NCBI GenBank assembly: GCA_016930895.1
Contig: JAFGFV010000092.1
Coordinates: forward strand, 1 to 6,417
Length of the DNA: 6,417 nucleotides
Direction: 5' to 3'
Source: Spirochaetales bacterium
GTDB lineage: Bacteria > Spirochaetota > Spirochaetia > SZUA-6 > DRHE01
Below the pieces are notes generated by a model. It was not told the origin of the DNA, searched no databases, and saw only the letters and a list, made by a program, of their open reading frames with translations. This document shows positions 1 to 6,417 of this stretch, piece after piece; positions within the stretch are counted from its first letter, which is position 1; the number at the start of each line of letters is the position of its first letter. The position numbers and the translations under genes are program-made.

Positions 1-3000
1 CCCGACACCTCCGGGATCATGCGCCTGCTCGGGATGGAGCGCTCCGGGGTCGAGGTGGGGCTGTCGGAGAGCACCGCCTATCCGGCCGCCCCGCCGCTGG
101 ATGGGACCCTGCAGGGGTTGTGGGCCGGCGCCGCCCCTGTGGCCGGAAACCGTGGCAGGCTCTACTACGAGGGCTACCCGTACGAGACGGGCTCCAAGCC
201 GGGCCCCTACACGGTGAGCGACAGCCCGGGGGACCCCACTCCCGGGGAGGACCTGGTGCTGGACTTCGACCTGGAGGACGACCACTGGGTCGGCGCCCAG
301 ATCCCCCTGAGCGGGGGCGGGCCCCCGGCGGACCTGTCGGCCGCCGAGGGGATCGTAGTCTCGTACCGGGCCATGGACGTGGAGGGGGAGTTCGACCTGT
401 ACCTGCAGATCGGGGCTCTCGGGGAGGACCTGGACGACGACGGCCGCCTGGACGAGGAGCTCTCGGAGGCGGCATCGGGCTTCGCCTTCGACGACACGAG
501 CCAGGGAGCGGTCCTGCGGGTCGGCACGGACGCCGACAACCAGCCCAACGGCCGCCTCGACAGCGAGGACATGGACGGCAGCGGCTTCCTGGACGCCGAG
601 GATCTGCCGGAGGCGGACAGCATCTTGACCGTGCCGATCGAGACCACCATCACGGCGGACGGGGGCTGGAGCGTGGCCCGCGTGGGCTTCACTGCCGCCC
701 AGAAGCGACGCCTTTCACGGGTGCGCAGCCTGCGCCTGATCGCCGTGGAGAGCGGGGCCGCCCCCGCCGCTGCCGGCGCCAGGGTCCTGATCGACCGGAT
801 CACCCTGGCCGGCAGCCGCTTCTGGGGCTCCCCGCCGGATGGGACGGTCAGCGTCCGGGAGGTCGAGGAGTGGGCCGCGGAGAACGAGCCGCCGCAGAGC
901 CTGGACGACGCCTTCCCGGACGTGGAGGAGCTGTTCCATCCCCTGGGGGAGCGCCAGAAGGTCCTGGAGGTCGAGTGGACCGGCGCCACCGACTGGAGCG
1001 TCCAGGGGTTCACCGAGGCGGCCAGCGAGGGGATCGACTACCGCTCCATCGTCTACTACTACCGGCTGCCCGAAGTGGACGGGAGCGACGACCTGAGCTT
1101 TGCGCTCCACGACGACCAAGGGGGGAGCATCGAATGGACCCTGCCCGCGGCCTCCACGGTGGACGCCTGGCAGGAGGTCCGGGTCGACCGGGACGAGCGA
1201 CAGGTGTACCGAAACGGTACCATGCTACCCGGCGCCTCCGTGAGCCGGGACACCGCCTCGGGTTCCCTGACGCGGCTCACGATCGATCGGTCGGGGACGA
1301 GCAGCGGCCTGCTGTACCTGGACGAGCTGCACCTGACCGATCCGAGGGCGGGCCTGGGGGCCGCCGCCTCCCTCCAGCTCGACCTCCAGCTCCCGGGTAC
1401 CCTATGGGAGGCCGGCGGCCATCCCCTGCTGCACGACGTGCGCATCCGGGAGGAGGCCGAGATCACCACCGCCGGCTTCGCCGGACTGTACGGGACCCCG
1501 GCGGAGGCCTTGAGCCTGTTCTCCCGGAGCGAGCTGGAGGCGGGGGTCTCCCTGGCCGACGTGTTCGTGAGCCTGGAGGTGGCCGCCCAGGAGGAAGCCG
1601 GGGGGCTGGAGACCTCCGTCGGGGGCAGCCACCGGGTGACGCTGCCGAACGTGCCCTTCCCGCTACGGGTGAGCGACAGCTACAGCTATCGGCAGCGTGA
1701 CACCGGCCCAGCGCTGCTCCGGGAAAGCTCGGTGCTGCTCGATTTCGCGCCCCTCCTCCAGGGGCGCTTCTACCACACGGCCGGCAACGTGGAAGATACC
1801 CTGACCCAGTCGTGGGAGGCCCTGCTGGCGCTGACCCCGGGGTCGTTCAGCTTCGACCACTCCCTGGCCATCGACGTGGCGCGGAGCGGCTTCTCCGTGC
1901 CCAGGGAGGGATACTTCCGCAACTGGGCCTGGGGGTACAGCCTCCTGTGGCCCACCGAGGAGGGAGCCCCCCTGGAGCGGCGGGAGCTCCTGTCCCTGGA
2001 CTGGCGGCTCCTGCCGCAGCCCGTGGGGCTCACGCTCGCCGGCTCCCTCGTCGCGCACAGCTACGAGCTGGGCAGCAGCGCGCGCACTCAGGAGAGCCGC
2101 TTTGCCCTCGAGCTGAGCGTGCCGGTCGAGCTCGCCGGCACCGAGACCGCTCCGGCGCGGCTCACCCTGGAGCCGGGCTACCGGCGTACCCTCGAGCTGC
2201 TCGACCGGGAGCCCGCGCTTGGCGACGTGCCGGCGGACCTGGCCGGCGCCTTCACCACCTTCGGCAGCCAGCGCTACGCCTTCACCGGGGTGCCGTTTTG
2301 GGAGCTGTACGACCCGTCGCTGGAGAGCCGCTTCCTGGCGGACAGCCCGGCGCTGGACAGCGCGAGCTACCTGGCCGAGCCGTACGTGAGCCTGTCCCGC
2401 ACCTTCTCCTCGCGCCTGCTCGACCTGCTGCTGCCCTCGTACCTCGAGATCGCCCTGGGCAAGTCGCTGGACAAGGAGGGCGAGCTCACCCGGCTCGGCA
2501 ACCGCTACGACCTGCAGAGCCGCTGGCGGGCGGTGAACCTTTTCGGCCGCTTTGGGGCCTACCCGCTGGTGCAGGGGTACCGCACCGACGAGTACGGCAC
2601 GGATCTGGTCTTGAGCCTGCTCACCGAGCAAGGGGGAGAGGTGCGCGTCGAGGAGCTGCGGATCGAGCACGCCCTGGGTTTCGAGAATGGGGAAGCCGGG
2701 GCGTTGTCCGTGGAGAACCGTTTCCGCCTGAGCCTGGAGGAGGCCCTGGAGTGGTCCGACTCCCTCTTGCTCGCCTTGGACTGGTTCCGCTATCCCGCGG
2801 GGGGGGTGGCCCTGCCGCTTCTGCCCCCCGAGGTGGGGGCCGACGCCTTCTGGTCCCACCGGGAGAGCCTGAGCGTGGAGCTGGGCGGACCACTCGCCGA
2901 TGCCACGAGCTGGCATCCCTTCAACCTGATCCTACGCCACCTGACCGCCCTCAATCTCCCCGACAGGGGACTGCTGAGCGCCGGCGCGGGGCTGGGGCTG

Positions 3001-3081
3001 GACCTCGAGCGCACCACGGCCGGAGAGCTGTACTGGCGCGTCGGCATCGAGGGGACCATCGCGGTGGAGATCCGCTTCTGA
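1..3081 (+). CDS. Large outer-membrane beta-barrel protein with two beta-sandwich-like domains, possibly SprA/Sov-like (5' partial)
   Basis: The frame is open from base 1 to the TGA at 3079-3081 (1026 residues visible). The ATG at 19 is not followed by a signal peptide and the frame continues upstream, so the true start is outside the window. Residues about 86-271 and 321-447 read as two related beta-sandwich domains (VLDFDL...HW and VLEVEW...DW openings, IDRITLAGS and YLDELHLTD endings). The first contains three acidic EF-hand-like loops at residues 143-154, 179-190 and 190-201. From about residue 455 onward the protein alternates polar and hydrophobic/aromatic residues as in a big barrel, with a conserved-looking NLFGRFGAYP and DEYG patch near 846-866, and it ends in VEIRF, the C-terminal aromatic expected of BAM substrates. 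There is no cysteine. The patterns of the form LG..xED.D.DG.LD, NG.LD.ED and DELHLTD followed by an alanine-rich segment recall SprA/Sov, the type IX secretion translocon; that is my inference and not a proven homology. Alternatives are a generic surface barrel or adhesin. Open frame and barrel: high confidence; SprA link: moderate to low. Confidence 0.85.
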   Translation, partial: PDTSGIMRLLGMERSGVEVGLSESTAYPAAPPLDGTLQGLWAGAAPVAGNRGRLYYEGYPYETGSKPGPYTVSDSPGDPTPGEDLVLDFDLEDDHWVGAQIPLSGGGPPADLSAAEGIVVSYRAMDVEGEFDLYLQIGALGEDLDDDGRLDEELSEAASGFAFDDTSQGAVLRVGTDADNQPNGRLDSEDMDGSGFLDAEDLPEADSILTVPIETTITADGGWSVARVGFTAAQKRRLSRVRSLRLIAVESGAAPAAAGARVLIDRITLAGSRFWGSPPDGTVSVREVEEWAAENEPPQSLDDAFPDVEELFHPLGERQKVLEVEWTGATDWSVQGFTEAASEGIDYRSIVYYYRLPEVDGSDDLSFALHDDQGGSIEWTLPAASTVDAWQEVRVDRDERQVYRNGTMLPGASVSRDTASGSLTRLTIDRSGTSSGLLYLDELHLTDPRAGLGAAASLQLDLQLPGTLWEAGGHPLLHDVRIREEAEITTAGFAGLYGTPAEALSLFSRSELEAGVSLADVFVSLEVAAQEEAGGLETSVGGSHRVTLPNVPFPLRVSDSYSYRQRDTGPALLRESSVLLDFAPLLQGRFYHTAGNVEDTLTQSWEALLALTPGSFSFDHSLAIDVARSGFSVPREGYFRNWAWGYSLLWPTEEGAPLERRELLSLDWRLLPQPVGLTLAGSLVAHSYELGSSARTQESRFALELSVPVELAGTETAPARLTLEPGYRRTLELLDREPALGDVPADLAGAFTTFGSQRYAFTGVPFWELYDPSLESRFLADSPALDSASYLAEPYVSLSRTFSSRLLDLLLPSYLEIALGKSLDKEGELTRLGNRYDLQSRWRAVNLFGRFGAYPLVQGYRTDEYGTDLVLSLLTEQGGEVRVEELRIEHALGFENGEAGALSVENRFRLSLEEALEWSDSLLLALDWFRYPAGGVALPLLPPEVGADAFWSHRESLSVELGGPLADATSWHPFNLILRHLTALNLPDRGLLSAGAGLGLDLERTTAGELYWRVGIEGTIAVEIRF
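427..603 (+). other. EF-hand/dockerin-like acidic loops inside the first beta-sandwich domain
   Basis: Three 12-residue loops are seen in the large upstream protein: DLDDDGRLDEEL (bases 427-462), DNQPNGRLDSED (535-570) and DMDGSGFLDAED (568-603, sharing one Asp with the second). The third fits the D-x-D-x-[DNS]-G-x-[LIV]-D-x-x-[DE] calcium-loop pattern best; the first lacks the acidic residue at position 12 and the second has Gln at position 3. Such loops bind calcium in EF-hand, dockerin and thrombospondin-type-3 proteins. They fall in a segment that has no counterpart in the second sandwich domain, so they look like an insertion. Calcium binding is inferred. Confidence 0.5.
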
Positions 3082-3097
3082 TTCCCCGGCCCCCAAG

Positions 3098-3116
3098 GGA
3101 GGTTGGAATCCTCCAA
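3098..3116 (+). repeat. Small inverted repeats overlapping the -35 element
   Basis: Two mutually exclusive short palindromes overlap: GGAGG (3098-3102) with CCTCC (3110-3114), loop of 7; and TTGGA (3103-3107) with TCCAA (3112-3116), loop of 4. They sit 17 bases after the stop codon of the upstream gene. The first could be a weak intrinsic terminator (5-bp GC stem followed by AATTTC, no real U-tract); the second, centred on the -35, could be an operator half-site pair. Both are short enough to be chance. Confidence 0.25.
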
Positions 3117-3130
3117 TTTCGGGGTATACT
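3103..3130 (+). promoter_or_regulatory. Candidate sigma70-type promoter for the downstream two-gene operon
   Basis: A -35-like TTGGAA (3103-3108, 4 of 6 to consensus) is separated by 16 bases from a -10-like TATACT (3125-3130, 5 of 6). It lies in the only AT-rich patch of an otherwise very GC-rich window, in the gap between the stop at 3081 and the start at 3161. Transcription would begin near 3136-3138, giving a short leader of about 25 bases that just includes the ribosome binding site. It would let the two barrel genes be transcribed independently of the large upstream gene. Confidence 0.55.
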
Positions 3131-3147
3131 TCTGAGGCAGTGAAGGC

Positions 3148-3155
3148 AAGGAGGA
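3148..3155 (+). promoter_or_regulatory. Ribosome binding site that fixes the start at 3161
   Basis: AAGGAGGA is a near-perfect Shine-Dalgarno sequence, 5 bases before the ATG at 3161. It decides against the in-frame GTG at 3140, which lies upstream of it and whose own GAGG (3134-3137) is only two bases away from the codon. Confidence 0.85.
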
Positions 3156-3160
3156 CGCGC

Positions 3161-4549
3161 ATGCTCCCAAGAGTCAGGATTCTCATAGTGCTCGTGGCCG
3201 CGCTCGGCCTGGCCACGGGGGCCTACGCCCAGGAGGAGGGCGGCCTGGACTTCGGCTTGAGTCTGGGCCTCGGCGCCAACAGCTTCATCGAAAACGGGAC
3301 CACGGTTACCTATCAGAGCCTGAGCCTCTCGCCCGACCTGGCCGTAGGGAAGTTCGGGATCGGCCTGGACGTGACCCTGAACTACACGACCACCGGTGAT
3401 CCCTTGGGGCCTCCCCCGGCGGACGGCTTCGAGTTCTACGTGCGCCGGGAGGACTGGGTGCCGGCCGGGGACCAGACCTTCCTCGACGTGTACCTGCCCA
3501 AGATCAAGTACGTCCGTTGGGGATTCAAGGGTGATCCCCTCTACATCAAGCTGGGCTCCATCGACGATGGGACCCTGGGCAACGGCTTCATCATGGGCGG
3601 GTACGACAACACCCTGTTCCTGCCGGACCTGCGGATCTTCGGGTTGGCCTTCGACCTGGACGGGGCTCTGTTCAATTTTCCGTATCTGGGCCTGGAAACC
3701 TTCGTCGGCAACCTGGCCCGTTTCGATGTGATGGGCTTCCGGACCTACGTGCGGCCCCTGGCGGGGACCGAGATCCCGGTCATCCGCAACCTCCAGGTGG
3801 GTGGCAGCGCCGCCCTCGACCTCAAGCCGGGACTGCACTCGGAGGCCGCCGGTGCCGACAGCGCCGAAGCGGTGGTCCTCTACGGTGGCGACCTGCGGCT
3901 GCCGATCCTGGCAACCCCGGTGGTTTCGCTGGTCACCTATGCGGACGTGGCCCGACTCCACAACAACGAGTCCTGGGGAGGCGCCGTGGGACTGGGCGGG
4001 CGGCTGTTCGGTTTCTTGACCTACGGGGCCCAGGCGCGGCTGCACGAAGCCAGCTTCGTTCCGTCCTACTTCGACTTTGCCTACGACCTGTTCCGCTACG
4101 AGGAGGACCCGCCCGGGACCCCCACCGGGCGCTACGCAGTCGCCACGGGCCCGAGGGACTCGAGCTTCGTCGCCGGCTACCTCGGAACCCTGGGGTTCTC
4201 GCTGTTCGCCGATCTGCTCGCCTTCAAGGCCACGGTGCAGGGCCCCTTCATGAAACCGGACCCCACCGACCCGGGCAACCCTCTGAACGACCCGCACCTG
4301 ACCATGGTCCTGGTGCTGGCCGAAGGGCTGGTTCCCAACGTGTCGTTCGAGGCACTGTGGGACAAGAGCTCGATCCAGTCCTGGGGCGATCTGGTCAGCC
4401 CGGTGGACGCCGTGATCCAGGGACGCCTGAACTACAGCATCGGCGCGGCCGTGCTGTCGCTGCTCTACCAGGTGCGCTACGAGCCTGACGCCACTCCAGA
4501 CCCCTGGGTGATCCAGGCGGGGATCCAGAGCTCGATCAAACTCTTCTAA
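3161..4549 (+). CDS. Secreted outer-membrane beta-barrel protein, unnamed family
   Basis: The product has 462 residues. Residues 1-23 are a classical signal peptide (MLPRVR n-region, hydrophobic core, cleavage after AYA before QEE). The mature protein alternates Gly/aromatic/hydrophobic and polar residues throughout, has no cysteine, and ends in SSIKLF, a C-terminal Phe beta-signal typical of outer-membrane barrels folded by the BAM machinery. A distinctive patch at residues 125-150 (DP..IKLGSIDDGTLGNG, then IMGGYDN) is shared with the next gene, and so is most of the rest of the barrel: GFRTYVRP, YGGDLRLP, WGGAVGL, SFVPSYFDFAYD and GTLGF all have counterparts there in the same order. I recognise this as a family pattern but know no name or substrate; porin-like transport or a structural surface role are both possible. 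The ATG was chosen for its strong Shine-Dalgarno sequence and because it starts the signal peptide directly. It is followed after 15 bases by its FecR-bearing paralogue, so the two are very probably cotranscribed. Confidence 0.9.
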   Translation: MLPRVRILIVLVAALGLATGAYAQEEGGLDFGLSLGLGANSFIENGTTVTYQSLSLSPDLAVGKFGIGLDVTLNYTTTGDPLGPPPADGFEFYVRREDWVPAGDQTFLDVYLPKIKYVRWGFKGDPLYIKLGSIDDGTLGNGFIMGGYDNTLFLPDLRIFGLAFDLDGALFNFPYLGLETFVGNLARFDVMGFRTYVRPLAGTEIPVIRNLQVGGSAALDLKPGLHSEAAGADSAEAVVLYGGDLRLPILATPVVSLVTYADVARLHNNESWGGAVGLGGRLFGFLTYGAQARLHEASFVPSYFDFAYDLFRYEEDPPGTPTGRYAVATGPRDSSFVAGYLGTLGFSLFADLLAFKATVQGPFMKPDPTDPGNPLNDPHLTMVLVLAEGLVPNVSFEALWDKSSIQSWGDLVSPVDAVIQGRLNYSIGAAVLSLLYQVRYEPDATPDPWVIQAGIQSSIKLF

Positions 4550-4553
4550 CGGA

Positions 4554-4562
4554 GGGAGGAAG
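4554..4562 (+). promoter_or_regulatory. Ribosome binding site of the FecR-barrel gene
   Basis: GGGAGGAAG in the 15-base gap after the TAA at 4547-4549 places a GAGG core 5 bases before the ATG at 4565. With no room for a separate promoter or terminator in the gap, it supports translation from a shared mRNA. Confidence 0.8.
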
Positions 4563-4564
4563 CA

Positions 4565-6417
4565 ATGACCAAGAAACTGATTCCGATACTGGCGATCCTC
4601 CTGCTGGCCGGGACCGGCGCGGTCCTGGCCGAAAGCTCCGCGGCGCAGGTCCCTGCGATGATCGTGGAATACTACGAGAACTCGAGCGGCGCCATGTTCG
4701 TTCGCACCTCGGATGGGGCGCAATACGAAGTCGATCAGTTCGGCTTCGGCGAGGAGCTGCCTCCGGGGGCGACCCTGGTGACCCTGGACGGCGACTACGC
4801 GGAGCTGCGCCTGGAGCCCAACGGCACCATCATCCGGGTGGCAGAGAACACGAACTTTACCGTGGAAGGCCTGCAGGGCCGCTCCGGAGCCGCCGAGAAT
4901 ACCTTCTCGGTGGCGGTGGGGAAGCTGCGGGCGGTCGTGGCCAAGAGCGAGGGCGCGCGTTACCGCTTCAAAGGGGCCACCGCGGTCTGCGGCGTTCGGG
5001 GCACCAAGCTCGAGCTGTCGGTGGTGCCCGGGATGGAAGAGCTGGCCCACTGCATCGACGGCCTGCTGGAGTTCTCCAACGCCGCCGGACAGACCATCTC
5101 GATAGCCGCGGGCCAGGCCGCCGACGCCCTGGCCGCCGAGTTCGTGGCCTTTACGCCCCCGGCGAGCCTCTTGGACAGGCTCCAGCAGGGACTGGACTTC
5201 CAGGCCCTGGACCCGGACGAGGTGCCGGGGTACGTCCGCGAGGTCGTCCAGGTGCTCACCGTGCCGACCGAGGAGAGCCCGCCTCCGCAGGAGATGGAGG
5301 AGGATGAGCCGGAAGCCGAGGTCCAGACCCCGAAGTGGCTCGAGAAGCTCATGGAGTTCCTCGGGCTGGAGCTGGGCGCGGTGACCCTGGAGAGCAAGAC
5401 CTACGCCAAAGCGGTCCTGCAGCCGCACTTCGCCCTGGGCAAGCTCAAGATGGCCCTGTACCTGCCCATATACTACCAGAACGACCTGTTCGACACGGAC
5501 ACCTGGTATCCTGAGAACGCCCAGGAATGGACCTTTGGTTCCGACTATTTCGCAGTCGGCAACTGGCAGGGCGGGACCCTCGATCTGGTCGAGGACCTGT
5601 TCCTGAAGTTCCGCTACATCCAGTACGGAGAGCAGCGGGACCCGTTCTTCGTGAAGTTCGGGAGCCTGGGAGACATCACCATCGGGCACGGCTCAATCAT
5701 GCGCGACTACGCCAACGACGCCGACTTCCCGGCCATCCGGAAGATGGGTCTGAACTTGGGGTTCGACGCGCAGAAGTTCGGCGTCGAGGCCATGGTTAGC
5801 GACGCCGCCAACCCCCAGGTATTCGGGGCCCGGGCCTACTACCGCCCCGGCGGGAAGAAGTTCCCCCTGGCGATCGGCCTGTCCGGGCTCACGGACCTGA
5901 ACCCGGAAAAGGTCCCGCTGGACGCACCCGGGACGGCCGTCTACGGAATGCCGATCTTCGTGAACTTCGGCGCCGACCTGGACTTCCCGGTCATCGATCG
6001 CAAGGCCCTGAGCATGATCCTGTTCGGCGATGCCGCCGCCATGGTCCCCTACCTGCGGCGGGACGCCCTGAGCCTGCCCGGCTCCGCCGGCTGGCACTGG
6101 GAAGCCTTCTGGGACGGGGGCCCCCGGAACTGGGGCGCCATGGCGGGGCTGTTGGGCAACATCCTGATGCTCGACTACCGCCTGGAGTACCGCTACTCGG
6201 TGGGGAGCTTCAAGCCCTCCTTCTACGGGCCGCTGTACGATCGCCAGAGCACCGACCTGGCTGCGGACCTGGTGGCCTACCTCAGCGATCCCGCCGATCC
6301 GGCCTACGCGAACGCGGACATGGGGGTCTTCGGGGAGCTGGGCTACACCCTGGAGAAGGTTTTCTACATCACCGGCAGCTACTACTGGCCGTGGCCGGTG
6401 AACGCCCCGGCCAGCGC
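4565..6417 (+). CDS. FecR-domain protein fused to an outer-membrane beta-barrel (3' partial)
   Basis: 617 codons are visible and the frame runs off the right edge. Residues 1-22 form a signal peptide (MTKK, then a Leu/Ile/Ala core; likely cleavage after VLA, or after SSAA a little later). Residues about 30-185 match the FecR domain (PF04773 type): DGDYAELRL, VGKLRAVV, the hallmark VRGT at 144-147 and an IAAGQAAD ending. An acidic, proline-rich linker follows (about 234-256, PPPQEMEEDEPEAE), then from about residue 268 a barrel homologous to that of the preceding gene. Residues 349-385 align without gaps to 115-151 of that protein with 15 of 37 identities, including DP...K.GS, G.G and IM..Y.N. 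By that alignment about 95-100 codons are missing, for a full length near 710-720. The only two cysteines, Cys142 and Cys163, flank the VRGT strand. In classical iron uptake, FecR relays a signal from an outer-membrane transporter to a sigma factor; here no inner-membrane anchor is visible and the domain would hang in the periplasm from the barrel. Its role here (sensing, cell-wall contact or scaffolding) is unknown. Confidence 0.9.
   Translation, partial: MTKKLIPILAILLLAGTGAVLAESSAAQVPAMIVEYYENSSGAMFVRTSDGAQYEVDQFGFGEELPPGATLVTLDGDYAELRLEPNGTIIRVAENTNFTVEGLQGRSGAAENTFSVAVGKLRAVVAKSEGARYRFKGATAVCGVRGTKLELSVVPGMEELAHCIDGLLEFSNAAGQTISIAAGQAADALAAEFVAFTPPASLLDRLQQGLDFQALDPDEVPGYVREVVQVLTVPTEESPPPQEMEEDEPEAEVQTPKWLEKLMEFLGLELGAVTLESKTYAKAVLQPHFALGKLKMALYLPIYYQNDLFDTDTWYPENAQEWTFGSDYFAVGNWQGGTLDLVEDLFLKFRYIQYGEQRDPFFVKFGSLGDITIGHGSIMRDYANDADFPAIRKMGLNLGFDAQKFGVEAMVSDAANPQVFGARAYYRPGGKKFPLAIGLSGLTDLNPEKVPLDAPGTAVYGMPIFVNFGADLDFPVIDRKALSMILFGDAAAMVPYLRRDALSLPGSAGWHWEAFWDGGPRNWGAMAGLLGNILMLDYRLEYRYSVGSFKPSFYGPLYDRQSTDLAADLVAYLSDPADPAYANADMGVFGELGYTLEKVFYITGSYYWPWPVNAPAS
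4652..5125 (+). other. Periplasmic FecR domain within the fusion protein
   Basis: This is the FecR-type beta-rich segment at residues about 30-187. It shows the usual order: an opening strand pair, DGDYAELRL.P.GTIIRV, a short variable stretch, VAVGKLRAVV, then the diagnostic VRGT (bases 4994-5005) followed by a beta-hairpin (KLELSV, turn at PG, HCIDGLLEF) and the closing SIAAGQAAD. It is N-terminal and directly after the signal peptide, unlike FecR itself, which has a cytoplasmic N-terminal region and a membrane helix before the domain. Confidence 0.85.

Noticed and set aside
19..21. ATG at 19 as the start of the large upstream gene
   Set aside because: The frame is open to base 1, no Shine-Dalgarno precedes this ATG, and the following residues are not a signal peptide although the protein must be exported.
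120..1700. A 526-codon plus-strand frame overlapping the large upstream gene
   Set aside because: Translation is dominated by Arg, Gly and Pro, as expected of an off-frame reading of GC-rich codons; the overlapping frame has coherent domains.
1663..2916. A 417-codon minus-strand frame
   Set aside because: Shadow of the barrel-coding frame; low-complexity composition and no plausible ribosome site or domain.
3098..3119. Intrinsic terminator after the large upstream gene
   Set aside because: Only a 5-bp stem and no run of T residues follows; too weak to call as a terminator, so it is listed only as a low-confidence inverted repeat.
3140..3142. GTG at 3140 as the start of the first barrel gene
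   Set aside because: The strong Shine-Dalgarno (3148-3155) lies inside this extension and serves the ATG at 3161, which directly begins a well-formed signal peptide.
1812..3143. A 443-codon plus-strand frame overlapping the barrel half of the large upstream gene
   Set aside because: Arg/Gly/Ala/Pro-rich shadow translation with no domain, overlapping a frame that ends in a proper barrel terminus.
2951..5689. A 912-codon open frame on the minus strand spanning parts of all three genes
   Set aside because: It crosses three plus-strand genes with clear signal peptides, ribosome sites and domain matches, and its translation is low-complexity (rich in Gln, Val, Gly, Arg, Leu) with no recognisable domain. 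Long antisense frames are expected in GC-rich DNA where stops are rare.

Overview
This window comes from a GC-rich genome (clearly over 60% G+C by eye) of a diderm (Gram-negative-type) bacterium. All three genes lie on the plus strand and encode exported proteins that look like outer-membrane beta-barrels. The first two end in a C-terminal phenylalanine, and the second and third start with signal peptides. The style of the proteins (large cysteine-free barrels, a FecR domain joined to a barrel) reminds me of spirochaetes or similar environmental diderms, but I cannot fix the phylum from this sequence.

Layout: (1) Positions 1-3081 hold the 3' part of a very large gene; its start lies upstream of the window. 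Its product has two tandem beta-sandwich-like domains, the first with EF-hand-like acidic loops inserted, followed by a C-terminal half that reads as a large beta-barrel. Several local patterns resemble SprA/Sov, the giant outer-membrane translocon of the type IX secretion system, but this is a pattern-level match only. (2) Positions 3082-3160 are the only real intergenic gap. It is locally AT-rich and contains a good sigma70-type promoter candidate (TTGGAA, 16 bases, TATACT), a small inverted repeat over the -35, and a strong Shine-Dalgarno sequence. (3) Positions 3161-4549 encode a 462-residue secreted barrel protein. (4) Fifteen bases later, from 4565 past the right edge, a second gene encodes a signal peptide, a periplasmic FecR domain, an acidic proline-rich linker and a barrel. 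This barrel aligns along nearly its whole visible length with the barrel of the preceding gene.

The second and third genes therefore look like a two-gene operon made by duplication of one unnamed barrel family, with one copy carrying a FecR domain. An outer-membrane protein pair with a built-in periplasmic sensory or scaffolding domain is the simplest reading; the substrate or signal is unknown. The most unusual points are the FecR-barrel fusion beside its FecR-less paralogue, and the possible SprA-like protein just upstream. No RNA genes, mobile elements, CRISPR arrays or long noncoding stretches were seen.
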